From Nitrosomonas sp. (GTDB lineage: Bacteria > Pseudomonadota > Gammaproteobacteria > Burkholderiales > Nitrosomonadaceae), in the NCBI GenBank assembly GCA_019635215.1, contig JAHBZZ010000022.1, positions 1 to 52,663 on the forward strand: a DNA stretch of 52,663 nucleotides. The letters are read 5' to 3'. Positions 35,558-44,236 of this stretch are shown here, in pieces. Each line of letters opens with the position of its first letter. Position 1 is the stretch's first letter. A program made the translations under genes and the position numbers. A model generated the notes under the pieces. The model was not told the origin of the DNA. It saw nothing but the letters and a program-made list of their open reading frames with translations, and searched no databases.

Positions 35558-37768
35558 ATGAAAATGATAAGAAAAACCGGTACTCTTTTTTTGATCTGTA
35601 GTACAGTCATTTTTCTGATTGGATGCAGTGGTCCAACGAGTTGGAATGACCCGTATCCCGCCTCAGAGGCCGGTCAAAATATTCTGTACAGTGTTTTTAC
35701 AGAGCGCCCAAAACATTTGGATCCGGTGCAATCCTACAGCAGTAACGAAATTCAATTTACTGCACAGATCTATCAGCCACCCTTACAATATCACTATTTG
35801 AAACGGCCTTTTACATTAATTCCAGCCACTGCGGTTAATCTGCCAACAGTGTCTTATTATGATCATAACGATCGACTGTTGTCTGATAATGCTGAAACAG
35901 AGGCGATTGCGTATACGCAATATGAAATTTTAATCAAGCCGAATATCTTTTATCAACCGCACCCGGCATTTGCAAAAAATGAGGGAGGGGAATGGCTATA
36001 TCATCAGTTAAGTGATCAAGATGTTGCTGCTGTTTATACATTGTCCGATTTTGCGGAAACGGGTACGCGTGAACTGACTGCGCATGACTATGTGTATCAA
36101 ATTAAGCGTCTTGCGCATCCTAAGCTGCATTCGCCGATTTATGGACTGATGGCCGATTATATTGTTGGTTTGCGTGATTACGCAGTTGAATTAAGGAACG
36201 CAGAACATGCGATGCCAGAACAGGAAACATTCCTAGATTTGCGTAAATATGCATTGCACGGGGTTAAAGTAATTAATGACTATACGTATCAAATCAGGAT
36301 CAATGGTAAATATCCGCAATTTATTTATTGGCTGGCAATGCCCTTTTTTTCACCCATACCCTGGGAAGCTGATTTGTTTTATTCTCAGAAAGGGTTGATT
36401 GAGAAGAATATTACGCTGGATTGGTATCCTGTCGGAACAGGTCCTTACATGTTGACAGAAAACAATCCGAATTTGCGTATGGTGCTGAAAAGAAATCCTC
36501 ATTTTTACGGAGAATCTTATCCTGAAGAGGGTATGCCGGGTGATTTGGAGAATGGACTATTGAACGATGCTGGCAAACCCATGCCGTTTATAGACGAGAT
36601 AGTTTATACGCGTGAAAGAGAAAACATTCCACGTTGGAATAAATTTTTGCAAGGTTATTATGATGCATCAGGCATTGGTTCGGATAGTTTTGATCAAGCG
36701 GTGCAGTTAGTGGGACAAGGTGAAGCAACTGTAACGGATGAAATGGCGGCACAAGGTATAAGACTTGAAACCACCGTGGCGGTGTCAACATTCTATATGG
36801 GTTTCAATATGCTTGATCCGGTTGTAGGCGGAACAAGTGAATCAGCGCGGAAACTCAGGCAGGCGATTTCAATCGCTGTGGATTACGAAGAATATATCTC
36901 GATTTTTGCTAATGGGAGAGGATTGTCGGCGCATGGCCCGATTGCGCCTGGAGTACCTGGGTATCGATCAGGTAAAGAGGGTATGAATCCGGTGGTTTAT
37001 GAATGGGTGGATGGGGAACCAAAGCGCAAGCCCTTGCAGATTGCTAGAAGATTACTGGCAGAAGCCGGATATCCGAATGGTATTGATCTTAAAACAGGAT
37101 CACCGTTGATACTGTATTTTGATGTCGTGGCCCGTAGTACGGAAGACAGATCAATACTGGACTGGATGCGCAAACAGTTTCAGAAGTTAAATATACAACT
37201 GGTAGTCAGGAGTACGGACTATAATCGCTTTCAGGATAAGATCCGCAAAGGTAATGCTCAGATATTCGAATGGGGCTGGCATGCCGATTATCCGGATCCG
37301 GAAAATTTTCTTTTCTTGTTGTATGGGCCGCAACGAAAAGCAGGCAATAGCAGCGGAAGTTCTGCCAATAATGCTGCCAATTACGAAAACGCGGAATACG
37401 ATCGATTGTTTGAACAAATGAAGGACATGGAAGTTGGCATTCTAAGGCAGGAAATTATTGATCGCATGGTCGATATACTGCGTCATGATTCCCCCTGGTT
37501 ATGGGGTTATCATCCGAAAGATTACGGACTTTATCATGCGTGGTTTAAGAATATTAAGCCTAACAGAATTTCAAATAATAATATGAAATATTATCGTATC
37601 GATGCTGCACTGAGGGAACAAAAACGGCATGAATGGAATGCGCCTGTTTTATGGCCTGTCATGCTGTTGTTCTTCGTGATTGTGGGCAGCTTGTGGCCTG
37701 CCGTGCTTGCATTCCGCAGGTATGAGAAGAGCGCCGCGATTAAAAGTGTTGAGCCACTGTCAACCTAA
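35558..37768 (+). CDS. Family 5 solute-binding lipoprotein with a C-terminal membrane helix
   Basis: A protein of 736 residues. A lipoprotein signal ends in LIGC (Cys within the first 25 residues). The body is the extracellular solute-binding family 5 fold (oligopeptide-type): YSVFTERPKHLDPVQSYSS at the start, then GTGPYMLTENNPNLRMVLKRNP, and the C-terminal domain with QIFEWGWHADYPDPENFLFLL. Ordinary members are about 550 residues. This one is longer and ends with a clear membrane helix (PVLWPVMLLFFVIVGSLWPA) plus a basic tail, so it may be anchored at both ends. I chose the ATG at 35558; an open frame back to 35501 adds residues unlike a signal. It overlaps no gene and is followed 20 bases later by the permease. 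Confidence 0.87.
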   Translation: MKMIRKTGTLFLICSTVIFLIGCSGPTSWNDPYPASEAGQNILYSVFTERPKHLDPVQSYSSNEIQFTAQIYQPPLQYHYLKRPFTLIPATAVNLPTVSYYDHNDRLLSDNAETEAIAYTQYEILIKPNIFYQPHPAFAKNEGGEWLYHQLSDQDVAAVYTLSDFAETGTRELTAHDYVYQIKRLAHPKLHSPIYGLMADYIVGLRDYAVELRNAEHAMPEQETFLDLRKYALHGVKVINDYTYQIRINGKYPQFIYWLAMPFFSPIPWEADLFYSQKGLIEKNITLDWYPVGTGPYMLTENNPNLRMVLKRNPHFYGESYPEEGMPGDLENGLLNDAGKPMPFIDEIVYTRERENIPRWNKFLQGYYDASGIGSDSFDQAVQLVGQGEATVTDEMAAQGIRLETTVAVSTFYMGFNMLDPVVGGTSESARKLRQAISIAVDYEEYISIFANGRGLSAHGPIAPGVPGYRSGKEGMNPVVYEWVDGEPKRKPLQIARRLLAEAGYPNGIDLKTGSPLILYFDVVARSTEDRSILDWMRKQFQKLNIQLVVRSTDYNRFQDKIRKGNAQIFEWGWHADYPDPENFLFLLYGPQRKAGNSSGSSANNAANYENAEYDRLFEQMKDMEVGILRQEIIDRMVDILRHDSPWLWGYHPKDYGLYHAWFKNIKPNRISNNNMKYYRIDAALREQKRHEWNAPVLWPVMLLFFVIVGSLWPAVLAFRRYEKSAAIKSVEPLST

Positions 37769-37788
37769 GATTGAAATAGAACACATTC

Positions 37789-38766
37789 ATGCCGAGTTAT
37801 ATTATTCGACGCATTTTGTATGCTGTTCCAATTCTGATCGGTGTAAATCTTATCACGTTCATGCTGTTTTTTGTTGTGAATACGCCTGATGATATGGCGC
37901 GTATGCAATTGGGCGTCAAGTATGTAACACCGGAAGCCATTGAAAAATGGAAAGTCGAGCGTGGTTATGATAAGCCATTGTTGTTTGATGGAGAGCGGGA
38001 TGGCTTGAGAAAAATTACAGAAACTATTTTTTTCGAAAAATCGATAGCCATGTTTGTTTTTGATTTTGGGCAATCCGATGACGGGCGTGATATTGGCTTT
38101 GAGATTAAATCACGCATGCTCCCAAGTTTGGCGATTGCTTTGCCGGTGTTTGTATTGGGATTGATCGTCTATATTACATGCGCTTTGATCATGGTATTTT
38201 TTAGAGCCACCTATATCGATTTTTGGGGATTGGTTCTGTGTGTAGCTTTAATGTCGATATCAAGTTTGTTTTATATTATTACCGGTCAGTTTTTAATGAG
38301 TAAATTATGGCATTTGGTTCCAATTTCAGGGTTTGGAGCCGGAGTGGATGCAGTTAAATTTTTAATCCTGCCTGTAATTATCGGTGTTGTCAGTAGTGCG
38401 GGTGCCAATACACGTTGGTACAGAACTATATTTTTAGAGGAAATGGGTAAAGAGTATGTGCGTACGGCCAGGGCAAAAGGACTCAGTGAACATCTGGTGC
38501 TCTTTCGGCATGTGCTCAAAAATGCAATGATACCCATACTCACAGGAGCAGTTGTTATTGTGCCGCTATTGTTTCTTGGCAGTCTGATCGTGGAATCTTT
38601 TTTTGGAATTCCCGGGCTTGGCAGTTACACGATTGATGCTATAAATTCTCAGGATTTTGCTGTCGTCAGAGCAATGGTATTCTTGGGATCCGTTCTGTAT
38701 ATTATCGGTTTGATATTAACTGATATTTCATATACTTTGGTTGATCCAAGAATACGATTAAGCTGA
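37789..38766 (+). CDS. OppB-like ABC transporter permease
   Basis: A 325-residue membrane protein of the peptide/nickel permease type. It begins with the typical YIIRRILYAVPILIGVNLITF, has about six membrane helices and carries the EAA loop that contacts the ATPase (EYVRTARAKGLSEHLVLFRHVLKNAMIPI). It is preceded by the solute-binding gene. No second permease (OppC type) or ATPase follows; the next genes are tRNAs. Confidence 0.9.
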   Translation: MPSYIIRRILYAVPILIGVNLITFMLFFVVNTPDDMARMQLGVKYVTPEAIEKWKVERGYDKPLLFDGERDGLRKITETIFFEKSIAMFVFDFGQSDDGRDIGFEIKSRMLPSLAIALPVFVLGLIVYITCALIMVFFRATYIDFWGLVLCVALMSISSLFYIITGQFLMSKLWHLVPISGFGAGVDAVKFLILPVIIGVVSSAGANTRWYRTIFLEEMGKEYVRTARAKGLSEHLVLFRHVLKNAMIPILTGAVVIVPLLFLGSLIVESFFGIPGLGSYTIDAINSQDFAVVRAMVFLGSVLYIIGLILTDISYTLVDPRIRLS

Positions 38767-38799
38767 AGATAGGATAGGTGTTGCCATGTATATCTTCAG
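38763..38799 (+). terminator. Hairpin overlapping the permease stop
   Basis: CTGAAGATA and TATCTTCAG form a perfect 9-base stem with a 19-base loop, beginning at the permease stop codon. An AT-rich stretch follows. It plausibly ends the transporter transcript before the tRNA promoter. Confidence 0.45.
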
Positions 38800-38839
38800 T
38801 AATTTATCAGGTAAATACTGGTTTTTTACTAATAAGTAA

Positions 38840-38868
38840 TTGACTTATTGTCGCGACATATTCATAAT
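38840..38868 (+). promoter_or_regulatory. Sigma-70 promoter of the tRNA/tuf cluster
   Basis: TTGACT (38840-38845) and CATAAT (38863-38868) are separated by exactly 17 bases, both one mismatch from consensus. Transcription would start near 38875, about 8 bases before mature tRNA-Tyr. Confidence 0.75.
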
Positions 38869-38882
38869 CACCGGTTTCGTTT

Positions 38883-38968
<86 letters not shown>

Positions 38969-39057
38969 TTATTGGGAATTAGTAACAGAGAGTTATTTGA
39001 ACGGATTGGAGAGTGCTTGGCATAAGAATTATGTAGCTAAGCAAGCTTTCTGAGTGT

Positions 39058-39131
39058 GCGGGTGTAGCTCAATGGTAGAGCAGAAGCCTTCCAAGCTTAC
39101 GACGAGGGTTCGATTCCCTTCACCCGCTCCA
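39058..39131 (+). tRNA. tRNA-Gly (TCC)
   Basis: 74 bases with encoded CCA. The acceptor GCGGGTG pairs with CACCCGC, discriminator T. The anticodon loop CTTCCAA carries TCC. The T arm GAGGG TTCGATT CCCTT is complete. Confidence 0.97.
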
Positions 39132-39174
39132 AATCGGGGTTATAGATAAAATAGAGAAGAGTAAGGCTGTGAAT

Positions 39175-39249
<75 letters not shown>

Positions 39250-39313
39250 GAATTGAAAAAGTGAACTAAATAATTATCAAGATATAGCAGAGTGTGTTTA
39301 CAGGGAGCAGGTC

Positions 39314-40504
39314 ATGGCAAAGAGCAAATTTGAGCGTTCAAAACCGCACGTAAATGTGGGGACGATTGGGCATGTGGATCATGGGAAGACCACATTGACG
39401 GCGGCGATCACGACGATATTGACACAAAAGTATGGTGGTGAAGCGAAAAGCTATGCACAGATTGACTCGGCGCCTGAGGAGCGTGCGCGGGGTATTACCA
39501 TCAACACTGCGCATGTTGAGTATGAAACCGAAAAACGCCACTATGCGCATGTGGATTGTCCTGGTCATGCTGACTACGTTAAGAATATGATTACCGGTGC
39601 TGCGCAGATGGATGGAGCGATACTGGTAGTATCGGCTGCAGATGGTCCAATGCCGCAAACGCGTGAGCATATACTATTGGCCAGGCAGGTGGGTGTGCCC
39701 TATATCATTGTATATATGAACAAGGCGGACATGGTAGATGATGCGGAACTGCTGGAACTGGTCGAGATGGAAATACGCGAATTATTGTCCAAATATGATT
39801 TTCCAGGAGACGATACACCGATTATTGTAGGTTCGGCTTTAAAAGCGCTGGAGGGGGACCAGAGTGAGATAGGCGAACCTTCGATTTTGAAGCTGGCGGA
39901 AGCATTGGACAGTTATATACCGGAGCCGGAAAGGGCAATTGATGGCGCATTTATTATGCCGGTAGAAGATGTGTTTTCGATATCGGGCCGTGGTACGGTA
40001 GTTACCGGGCGTGTAGAGAGAGGCATCATCAAGGTGGGTGATGAAATAGAGATTGTTGGACTCAAGCCGACGCTGAAGACGGTTTGTACGGGTGTGGAGA
40101 TGTTCCGGAAGCTTCTGGATCAGGGGCAAGCGGGAGATAATGTGGGTGTATTGCTGCGTGGTACCAAGCGTGAGGAAGTTGAGCGTGGTCAGGTGCTGGC
40201 GAAGCCGGGGAGTATAGCGCCGCATACCAAATTTACGGCCGAGATTTATGTATTGAGTAAAGAAGAAGGTGGGCGTCATACGCCATTTTTTCCGGGCTAT
40301 CGTCCGCAGTTTTATTTCAGGACAACCGATGTAACTGGAGCGATAGAGTTGCCGGCGGGGACTGAGATGGTAATGCCGGGTGATAATATTTCAGTGACAG
40401 TGAATCTGATAGCACCAATTGCAATGGAAGATGGTTTGCGGTTTGCTATACGCGAAGGCGGTAGAACTGTTGGTGCAGGCGTCGTAGCTAAAGTAATTGA
40501 GTAA
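39314..40504 (+). CDS. tuf: Elongation factor Tu
   Basis: A 396-residue GTPase that delivers aminoacyl-tRNA to the ribosome. The P-loop is [10 protein letters not shown], switch II is [12 protein letters not shown], and NKADMVDD supplies the guanine specificity motif. Domains 2 and 3 follow at full length. The gene lies between tRNA-Thr and tRNA-Trp, the tufB position; another tuf copy outside the window is likely. GGGAGCAGG lies before the ATG. Confidence 0.98.
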   Translation: MAKSKFERSKPHVNVGTIGHVDHGKTTLTAAITTILTQKYGGEAKSYAQIDSAPEERARGITINTAHVEYETEKRHYAHVDCPGHADYVKNMITGAAQMDGAILVVSAADGPMPQTREHILLARQVGVPYIIVYMNKADMVDDAELLELVEMEIRELLSKYDFPGDDTPIIVGSALKALEGDQSEIGEPSILKLAEALDSYIPEPERAIDGAFIMPVEDVFSISGRGTVVTGRVERGIIKVGDEIEIVGLKPTLKTVCTGVEMFRKLLDQGQAGDNVGVLLRGTKREEVERGQVLAKPGSIAPHTKFTAEIYVLSKEEGGRHTPFFPGYRPQFYFRTTDVTGAIELPAGTEMVMPGDNISVTVNLIAPIAMEDGLRFAIREGGRTVGAGVVAKVIE

Positions 40505-40603
40505 AACAAACAATTTGCGAATTTCGAGGTTGAGAGAAACTGAGGATTTGGATTAGAATTCCGATGACAATCGCAAGTCATATGTTTTTTCTCGTGTTAA
40601 TAA

Positions 40604-40679
40604 AGGCCAGTAGCTCAATTGGCAGAGCGTCGGTCTCCAAAACCGAAGGTTGGGGGTTCGATGCCCTCCTGGCCTGCCA
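40604..40679 (+). tRNA. tRNA-Trp (CCA)
   Basis: 76 bases with encoded CCA. The acceptor AGGCCAG pairs with CTGGCCT, discriminator G. The anticodon loop TCTCCAAAA carries CCA. It lies between tuf and secE, as in many proteobacteria. Confidence 0.97.
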
Positions 40680-40681
40680 CT

Positions 40682-40720
40682 TTTAACAAAGATGCAATAT
40701 ATGTGTGTATCTTTGTTAAA
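40682..40720 (+). terminator. Perfect 12-base inverted repeat between tRNA-Trp and secE
   Basis: TTTAACAAAGAT and ATCTTTGTTAAA enclose a 15-base loop, starting 3 bases after the tRNA. An A-rich tract follows instead of a T-run. It is AT-rich, so it may be a tRNA-processing or RNase III site, or a weak attenuator, rather than a full terminator. Confidence 0.45.
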
Positions 40721-40747
40721 TCAAAAAAGCGTTAAGGATTCCAGAGC

Positions 40748-41092
40748 GTGAATAAACTAAAGCTTGGACTTGTATATATATCCATTTTGACAGGTATTGT
40801 CGGTTTTACGTATTTGAGTGAAAGCGCGATGGTTGTGCGCGTTTTATCCGTCCTGATCGGTTTCTCTCTGGCAGCATTTATAGCGCGGTATACAACGCAG
40901 GGACAGGATTTTTATGCGTTTTGCAGGGAGTCGTCTCAAGAAACAAGAAAGGTGGTATGGCCAACACGTAAAGAAACGCTGCAAACTTCAGGGCTTGTAT
41001 TTGCGTTTGTTGTTGCTATGGCTTTGTTTTTGTGGCTCATTGATGCCGCATTGATGTCTATCGTTAAGCTGACGATGGGGCAGGACAGTTGA
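40748..41092 (+). CDS. secE: Preprotein translocase subunit SecE
   Basis: A 114-residue inner-membrane subunit of SecYEG. It has two N-terminal membrane helices (about residues 6-24 and 29-46), then the conserved cytoplasmic ESSQETRKVVWPTRKET segment and a final helix (about 78-105), the three-helix layout of E. coli SecE. The start codon is GTG. It is followed 21 bases later by nusG. Confidence 0.96.
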   Translation: MNKLKLGLVYISILTGIVGFTYLSESAMVVRVLSVLIGFSLAAFIARYTTQGQDFYAFCRESSQETRKVVWPTRKETLQTSGLVFAFVVAMALFLWLIDAALMSIVKLTMGQDS

Positions 41093-41113
41093 TCTCAGTA
41101 TTTTGAGAAAAAT

Positions 41114-41647
41114 ATGACTAAAAAATGGTATGTGGTTCATGCATATTCTGGTTTTGAAAAAAGTGTGCAGCGCGCATTGAAAGACCGCATAAACAGAGCA
41201 GGTATGCAAGATAAGTTTGGTCAGATTCTTGTGCCGGTAGAAGAAGTTGTTGAAATGAAGGGTGGTCAAAAAAATATCAGCGAGCGCAAGTTTTTTCCAG
41301 GCTATGTATTGGTTGAGATGGAAATGTCGGATGAAACATGGCATTTGGTCAAGAATACTGACAAAGTAACTGGTTTTGTTGGTGGCACAGCAATGAAACC
41401 AACGCCAATTAGTCAAAAGGAAGTCGAAGCAATACTGCATCAAATTCAGGAAGGTATTGAAAAGCCGAAACCAAAAATTCTTTTTGAAATTGGTGAAGCA
41501 ATTCGAGTAAAGGATGGTCCTTTTACAGATTTCCACGGCAGTGTGGAGGATGTTAATTACGAGAAAAATAAGCTCAGGGTTTCGGTTTCAATTTTTGGAA
41601 GGCCGACGCCTGTTGAGTTGGATTTTAATCAAGTAGAGAAATCATAA
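41114..41647 (+). CDS. nusG: Transcription antitermination factor NusG
   Basis: A 177-residue factor that binds RNA polymerase and couples it to Rho or the ribosome. The NGN domain starts [20 protein letters not shown] and includes [15 protein letters not shown]. The C-terminal KOW domain has [20 protein letters not shown]. Full length and usual order before rplK. Confidence 0.98.
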   Translation: MTKKWYVVHAYSGFEKSVQRALKDRINRAGMQDKFGQILVPVEEVVEMKGGQKNISERKFFPGYVLVEMEMSDETWHLVKNTDKVTGFVGGTAMKPTPISQKEVEAILHQIQEGIEKPKPKILFEIGEAIRVKDGPFTDFHGSVEDVNYEKNKLRVSVSIFGRPTPVELDFNQVEKS

Positions 41648-41698
41648 ATAATCCGGGGAGAGTGATACGACTCGTGAGTACCCGAGAGGAGAAATTAA

Positions 41699-42130
41699 GT
41701 GGCAAAAAAAATTATCGGCTATATTAAATTGCAGGTGCCAGCGGGGAAAGCGAACCCTAGTCCGCCAATCGGACCAGCGTTAGGTCAGCGCCAGTTAAAT
41801 ATCATGGAGTTTTGCAAGGCTTTTAATGCTGCAACGCAAAAAATTGAACCGGGATTACCTGTTCCGGTAGTTATAACGGCGTATGCGGATAAGAGTTTTA
41901 CATTTGTAATGAAAACGACCCCTGCTTCCGTGCTCATTAAGAAAGCGGCTGGTGTGGGCAAGGGGAGCGCGAAACCTCACGTCGATAAGGTTGGAAAGCT
42001 TAATAGAAGCCAGATGGAAGAGATAGCAAAAACAAAGATGCCCGATTTGACGGCGGCTGATTTGGATGCTGCGGTACGTACCATAGCGGGTAGTGCAAGA
42101 AGCATGGGCATAGAAGTTGAGGGTGTATAG
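41699..42130 (+). CDS. rplK: 50S ribosomal protein L11
   Basis: A 143-residue protein of the GTPase-associated centre. [18 protein letters not shown] is the conserved N-terminal motif, and [17 protein letters not shown] lies in the middle. The start is GTG, with GAGGAG nine bases upstream. It is two bases from rplA. In E. coli, L1 represses this pair through a site in the L11 leader; I could not identify that site here with confidence. Confidence 0.98.
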   Translation: MAKKIIGYIKLQVPAGKANPSPPIGPALGQRQLNIMEFCKAFNAATQKIEPGLPVPVVITAYADKSFTFVMKTTPASVLIKKAAGVGKGSAKPHVDKVGKLNRSQMEEIAKTKMPDLTAADLDAAVRTIAGSARSMGIEVEGV

Positions 42131-42132
42131 AA

Positions 42133-42831
42133 ATGGCGCGTTCATCTAATCGTTATAAAGCAATTGCAAGTAAAGTGGATCGTAATCAAATTTACTTAGT
42201 GGATGAGGCATTAGGTATTGTTAAATCGACGGCTAATGCCAAATTTAATGAGTCGATTGATGTTGCGATCAATCTGGGGATTGATGCAAAGAAATCGGAT
42301 CAGGCCGTACGTGGGTCGGTAGTCTTGCCGTCAGGAACCGGTAAAACAGTTAGGGTGGCTGTGTTTGCACAAGGGGATAAAGCAAAGGAAGCTGAAGAAG
42401 CGGGGGCGGATATCGTTGGGTTTGAAGATTTGGCAGCTGAAGTTAAAGCAGGCAATATCAATTTTGATGTGACGATTGCTAGCCCCGATGCTATGCGAGT
42501 TGTAGGACAACTTGGACAAATTCTGGGGCCTCGCAGCTTGATGCCCAATCCGAAGGTAGGTACGGTAACAACAGATATAGCGACTGCAGTCAAAAATGCG
42601 AAGGCGGGGCAGGTACAATTTCGTGCCGACAAAACAGGGATTGTTCATTGCACGATAGGACGAGCTTCATTTGAGGTTGATGCATTGAAGAAAAATCTAA
42701 TGGCTTTGATCGAGGCGCTTAATAAAGCCAAACCGGCGACGTCAAAGGGTGTTTATCTCAGGCGCGTTTCCGTATCCAGTACGATGGGAATCGGCGTGCG
42801 TGTAGACCAAGCAAGCATATTGCAGCAATAA
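42133..42831 (+). CDS. rplA: 50S ribosomal protein L1
   Basis: A 232-residue protein of the L1 stalk that binds 23S rRNA and controls E-site tRNA release. [20 protein letters not shown] and [16 protein letters not shown] are family signatures. Its stop is followed by a 296-base untranslated region before rplJ. Confidence 0.98.
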   Translation: MARSSNRYKAIASKVDRNQIYLVDEALGIVKSTANAKFNESIDVAINLGIDAKKSDQAVRGSVVLPSGTGKTVRVAVFAQGDKAKEAEEAGADIVGFEDLAAEVKAGNINFDVTIASPDAMRVVGQLGQILGPRSLMPNPKVGTVTTDIATAVKNAKAGQVQFRADKTGIVHCTIGRASFEVDALKKNLMALIEALNKAKPATSKGVYLRRVSVSSTMGIGVRVDQASILQQ

Positions 42832-43127
42832 AGAACTTTGTTGGGTCATTGTGTTTTATGTTTAATAAATACAATGGATTATCAAAGACCGCTGGGGTAA
42901 CTACTAGCTACCATGTAGTTCTTAAATTTGAGGCATTTAAAATCATTGCAGATGATAGTAGATGTTTTATATGATTTTCAAGCCCAGCGCAGATGGTGTT
43001 CCCAAACAGGAATTGTTTTCCTGGTTTAGGTCGCCAGTTGTGCAGTAACAGTGAAAGAAGTCTGGTGTGGCAAAAGAGCAATGTCAGATTCTTTATGAAT
43101 ACTGCGATTACAGATGGAGAATGAACC
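42832..43127 (+). promoter_or_regulatory. rplJL leader region
   Basis: 296 bases without a gene between rplA and rplJ. In other bacteria this position holds the rplJ promoter and the mRNA site where L10-(L7/L12) represses its own translation. The TTG start of rplJ, which would be weakly initiated, agrees with translational control. I see several possible stems but cannot define the L10-binding fold from sequence alone. Confidence 0.45.
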
Positions 43128-43646
43128 TTGAGTCTTAATCTTGAAGAAAAAAAAGCGATTGTAGCCGAAGTAAGTGCACAGGTTGCAGGTGCGCAGACCA
43201 TTATCATGGCAGAGTATCGAGGTATGGAAGTGAGTCAGATGACTCAATTGCGTGCTAGAGCACGCGAAGCGGGTATTTATTTCCGAGTCGTTAAGAACTC
43301 GTTGGTTAGACGTGCAGTAGCGGGCACACCGTATGCTGCACTTGCTGATCATATGGTGGGACCACTTGCGTATGGTATCAGTTCGGACCCAATTGCGGCA
43401 GCAAAAGTACTCCATGAATTTTCACGAGACAATGAAAAATTTGTGATAAAAATTGGTGCAATGGGTGAAAAAATCATGCACCTTGACGATGTCAAGGCAT
43501 TGGCCACATTGCCAAGTCGTGAAGAATTGATATCCAAATTACTCGGAACAATGCAAGCTCCGATTGCTAAGTTTGTGCGCACTCTAAACGAAGTGCCGAG
43601 CAAATTTGTACGTGGCCTTGCAGCAGTACGTGACAGCAAAAACTAA
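43128..43646 (+). CDS. rplJ: 50S ribosomal protein L10
   Basis: A 172-residue protein that anchors the L7/L12 stalk. [21 protein letters not shown] is the typical start, with [23 protein letters not shown] after it. The only fitting start is a TTG, just after TGGAGAATGAACC. The L7/L12-binding helix is at the C-terminus. Confidence 0.97.
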   Translation: MSLNLEEKKAIVAEVSAQVAGAQTIIMAEYRGMEVSQMTQLRARAREAGIYFRVVKNSLVRRAVAGTPYAALADHMVGPLAYGISSDPIAAAKVLHEFSRDNEKFVIKIGAMGEKIMHLDDVKALATLPSREELISKLLGTMQAPIAKFVRTLNEVPSKFVRGLAAVRDSKN

Positions 43647-43697
43647 TGATTGCTTCTATATACTCGAAGTGTAACAGAACATAACCAGGAGAAAACT

Positions 43698-44078
43698 ATG
43701 GCAATTTCCAAAGCAGAAATATTAGATGCTATTGCAAGTATGACAGTGTTGGAACTGTCTGAATTAATCAAAGAAATGGAAGAAAAATTTGGTGTATCAG
43801 CGGCAGCGGCAGCTGTGGCGGTTGCAGCACCAAGTAGCGGTGGTGGCGCTGCCGCTGAGGCGGAGCAAACCGAATTTACTGTTGTATTGGCATCAGCTGG
43901 CTCAAGTAAAGTGAATGTTATCAAAGTTGTCAGAGCAGTAACCGGACTCGGACTGAAAGAAGCGAAAGATTTGGTTGATAGCGCACCAAAACCGATTAAG
44001 GAAGGTGTATCTAAAGAAGACGCAGAATCAATTCAGAAGCAATTGACCGAAGCAGGCGCTACTTGCGAAGTTAAGTAA
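43698..44078 (+). CDS. rplL: 50S ribosomal protein L7/L12
   Basis: A 126-residue stalk protein that recruits translational GTPases. It has an N-terminal dimer domain, an Ala/Gly-rich hinge ([15 protein letters not shown]) and a C-terminal domain with [21 protein letters not shown] chose the ATG at 43698, preceded by CCAGGAG; the open frame upstream to 43650 is not L12-like. Confidence 0.98.
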   Translation: MAISKAEILDAIASMTVLELSELIKEMEEKFGVSAAAAAVAVAAPSSGGGAAAEAEQTEFTVVLASAGSSKVNVIKVVRAVTGLGLKEAKDLVDSAPKPIKEGVSKEDAESIQKQLTEAGATCEVK

Positions 44079-44097
44079 ATTTTCATTTGAATATCAG

Positions 44098-44127
44098 GGG
44101 CTGGCAGATGAGATTGGCTGTCAGCCT
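44098..44127 (+). terminator. Attenuator-like hairpin between rplL and rpoB
   Basis: GGGCTGGCAG pairs with CTGTCAGCCT (with two G-T pairs) around a 10-base loop, 20 bases after rplL. The following bases are only moderately T-rich. Enterobacteria carry a partial terminator at the same place that lowers rpoBC expression relative to ribosomal proteins; this is probably its counterpart. Confidence 0.5.
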
Positions 44128-44236
44128 TTGGTATTTAAATATCTGGTTTATCTTATGACATGTCTAGAATGATCAGACCAGAGCATCATAATTCCATAAT
44201 TCTTCAATCTTCATTCTTTTCTCCCGGAGAAAATTA

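Noticed and set aside
41648-41698. L1 repressor-binding site in the rplK leader
   Set aside because: A short possible stem (CTCG...CGAG) is present, but I could not match the known L1 target with confidence.
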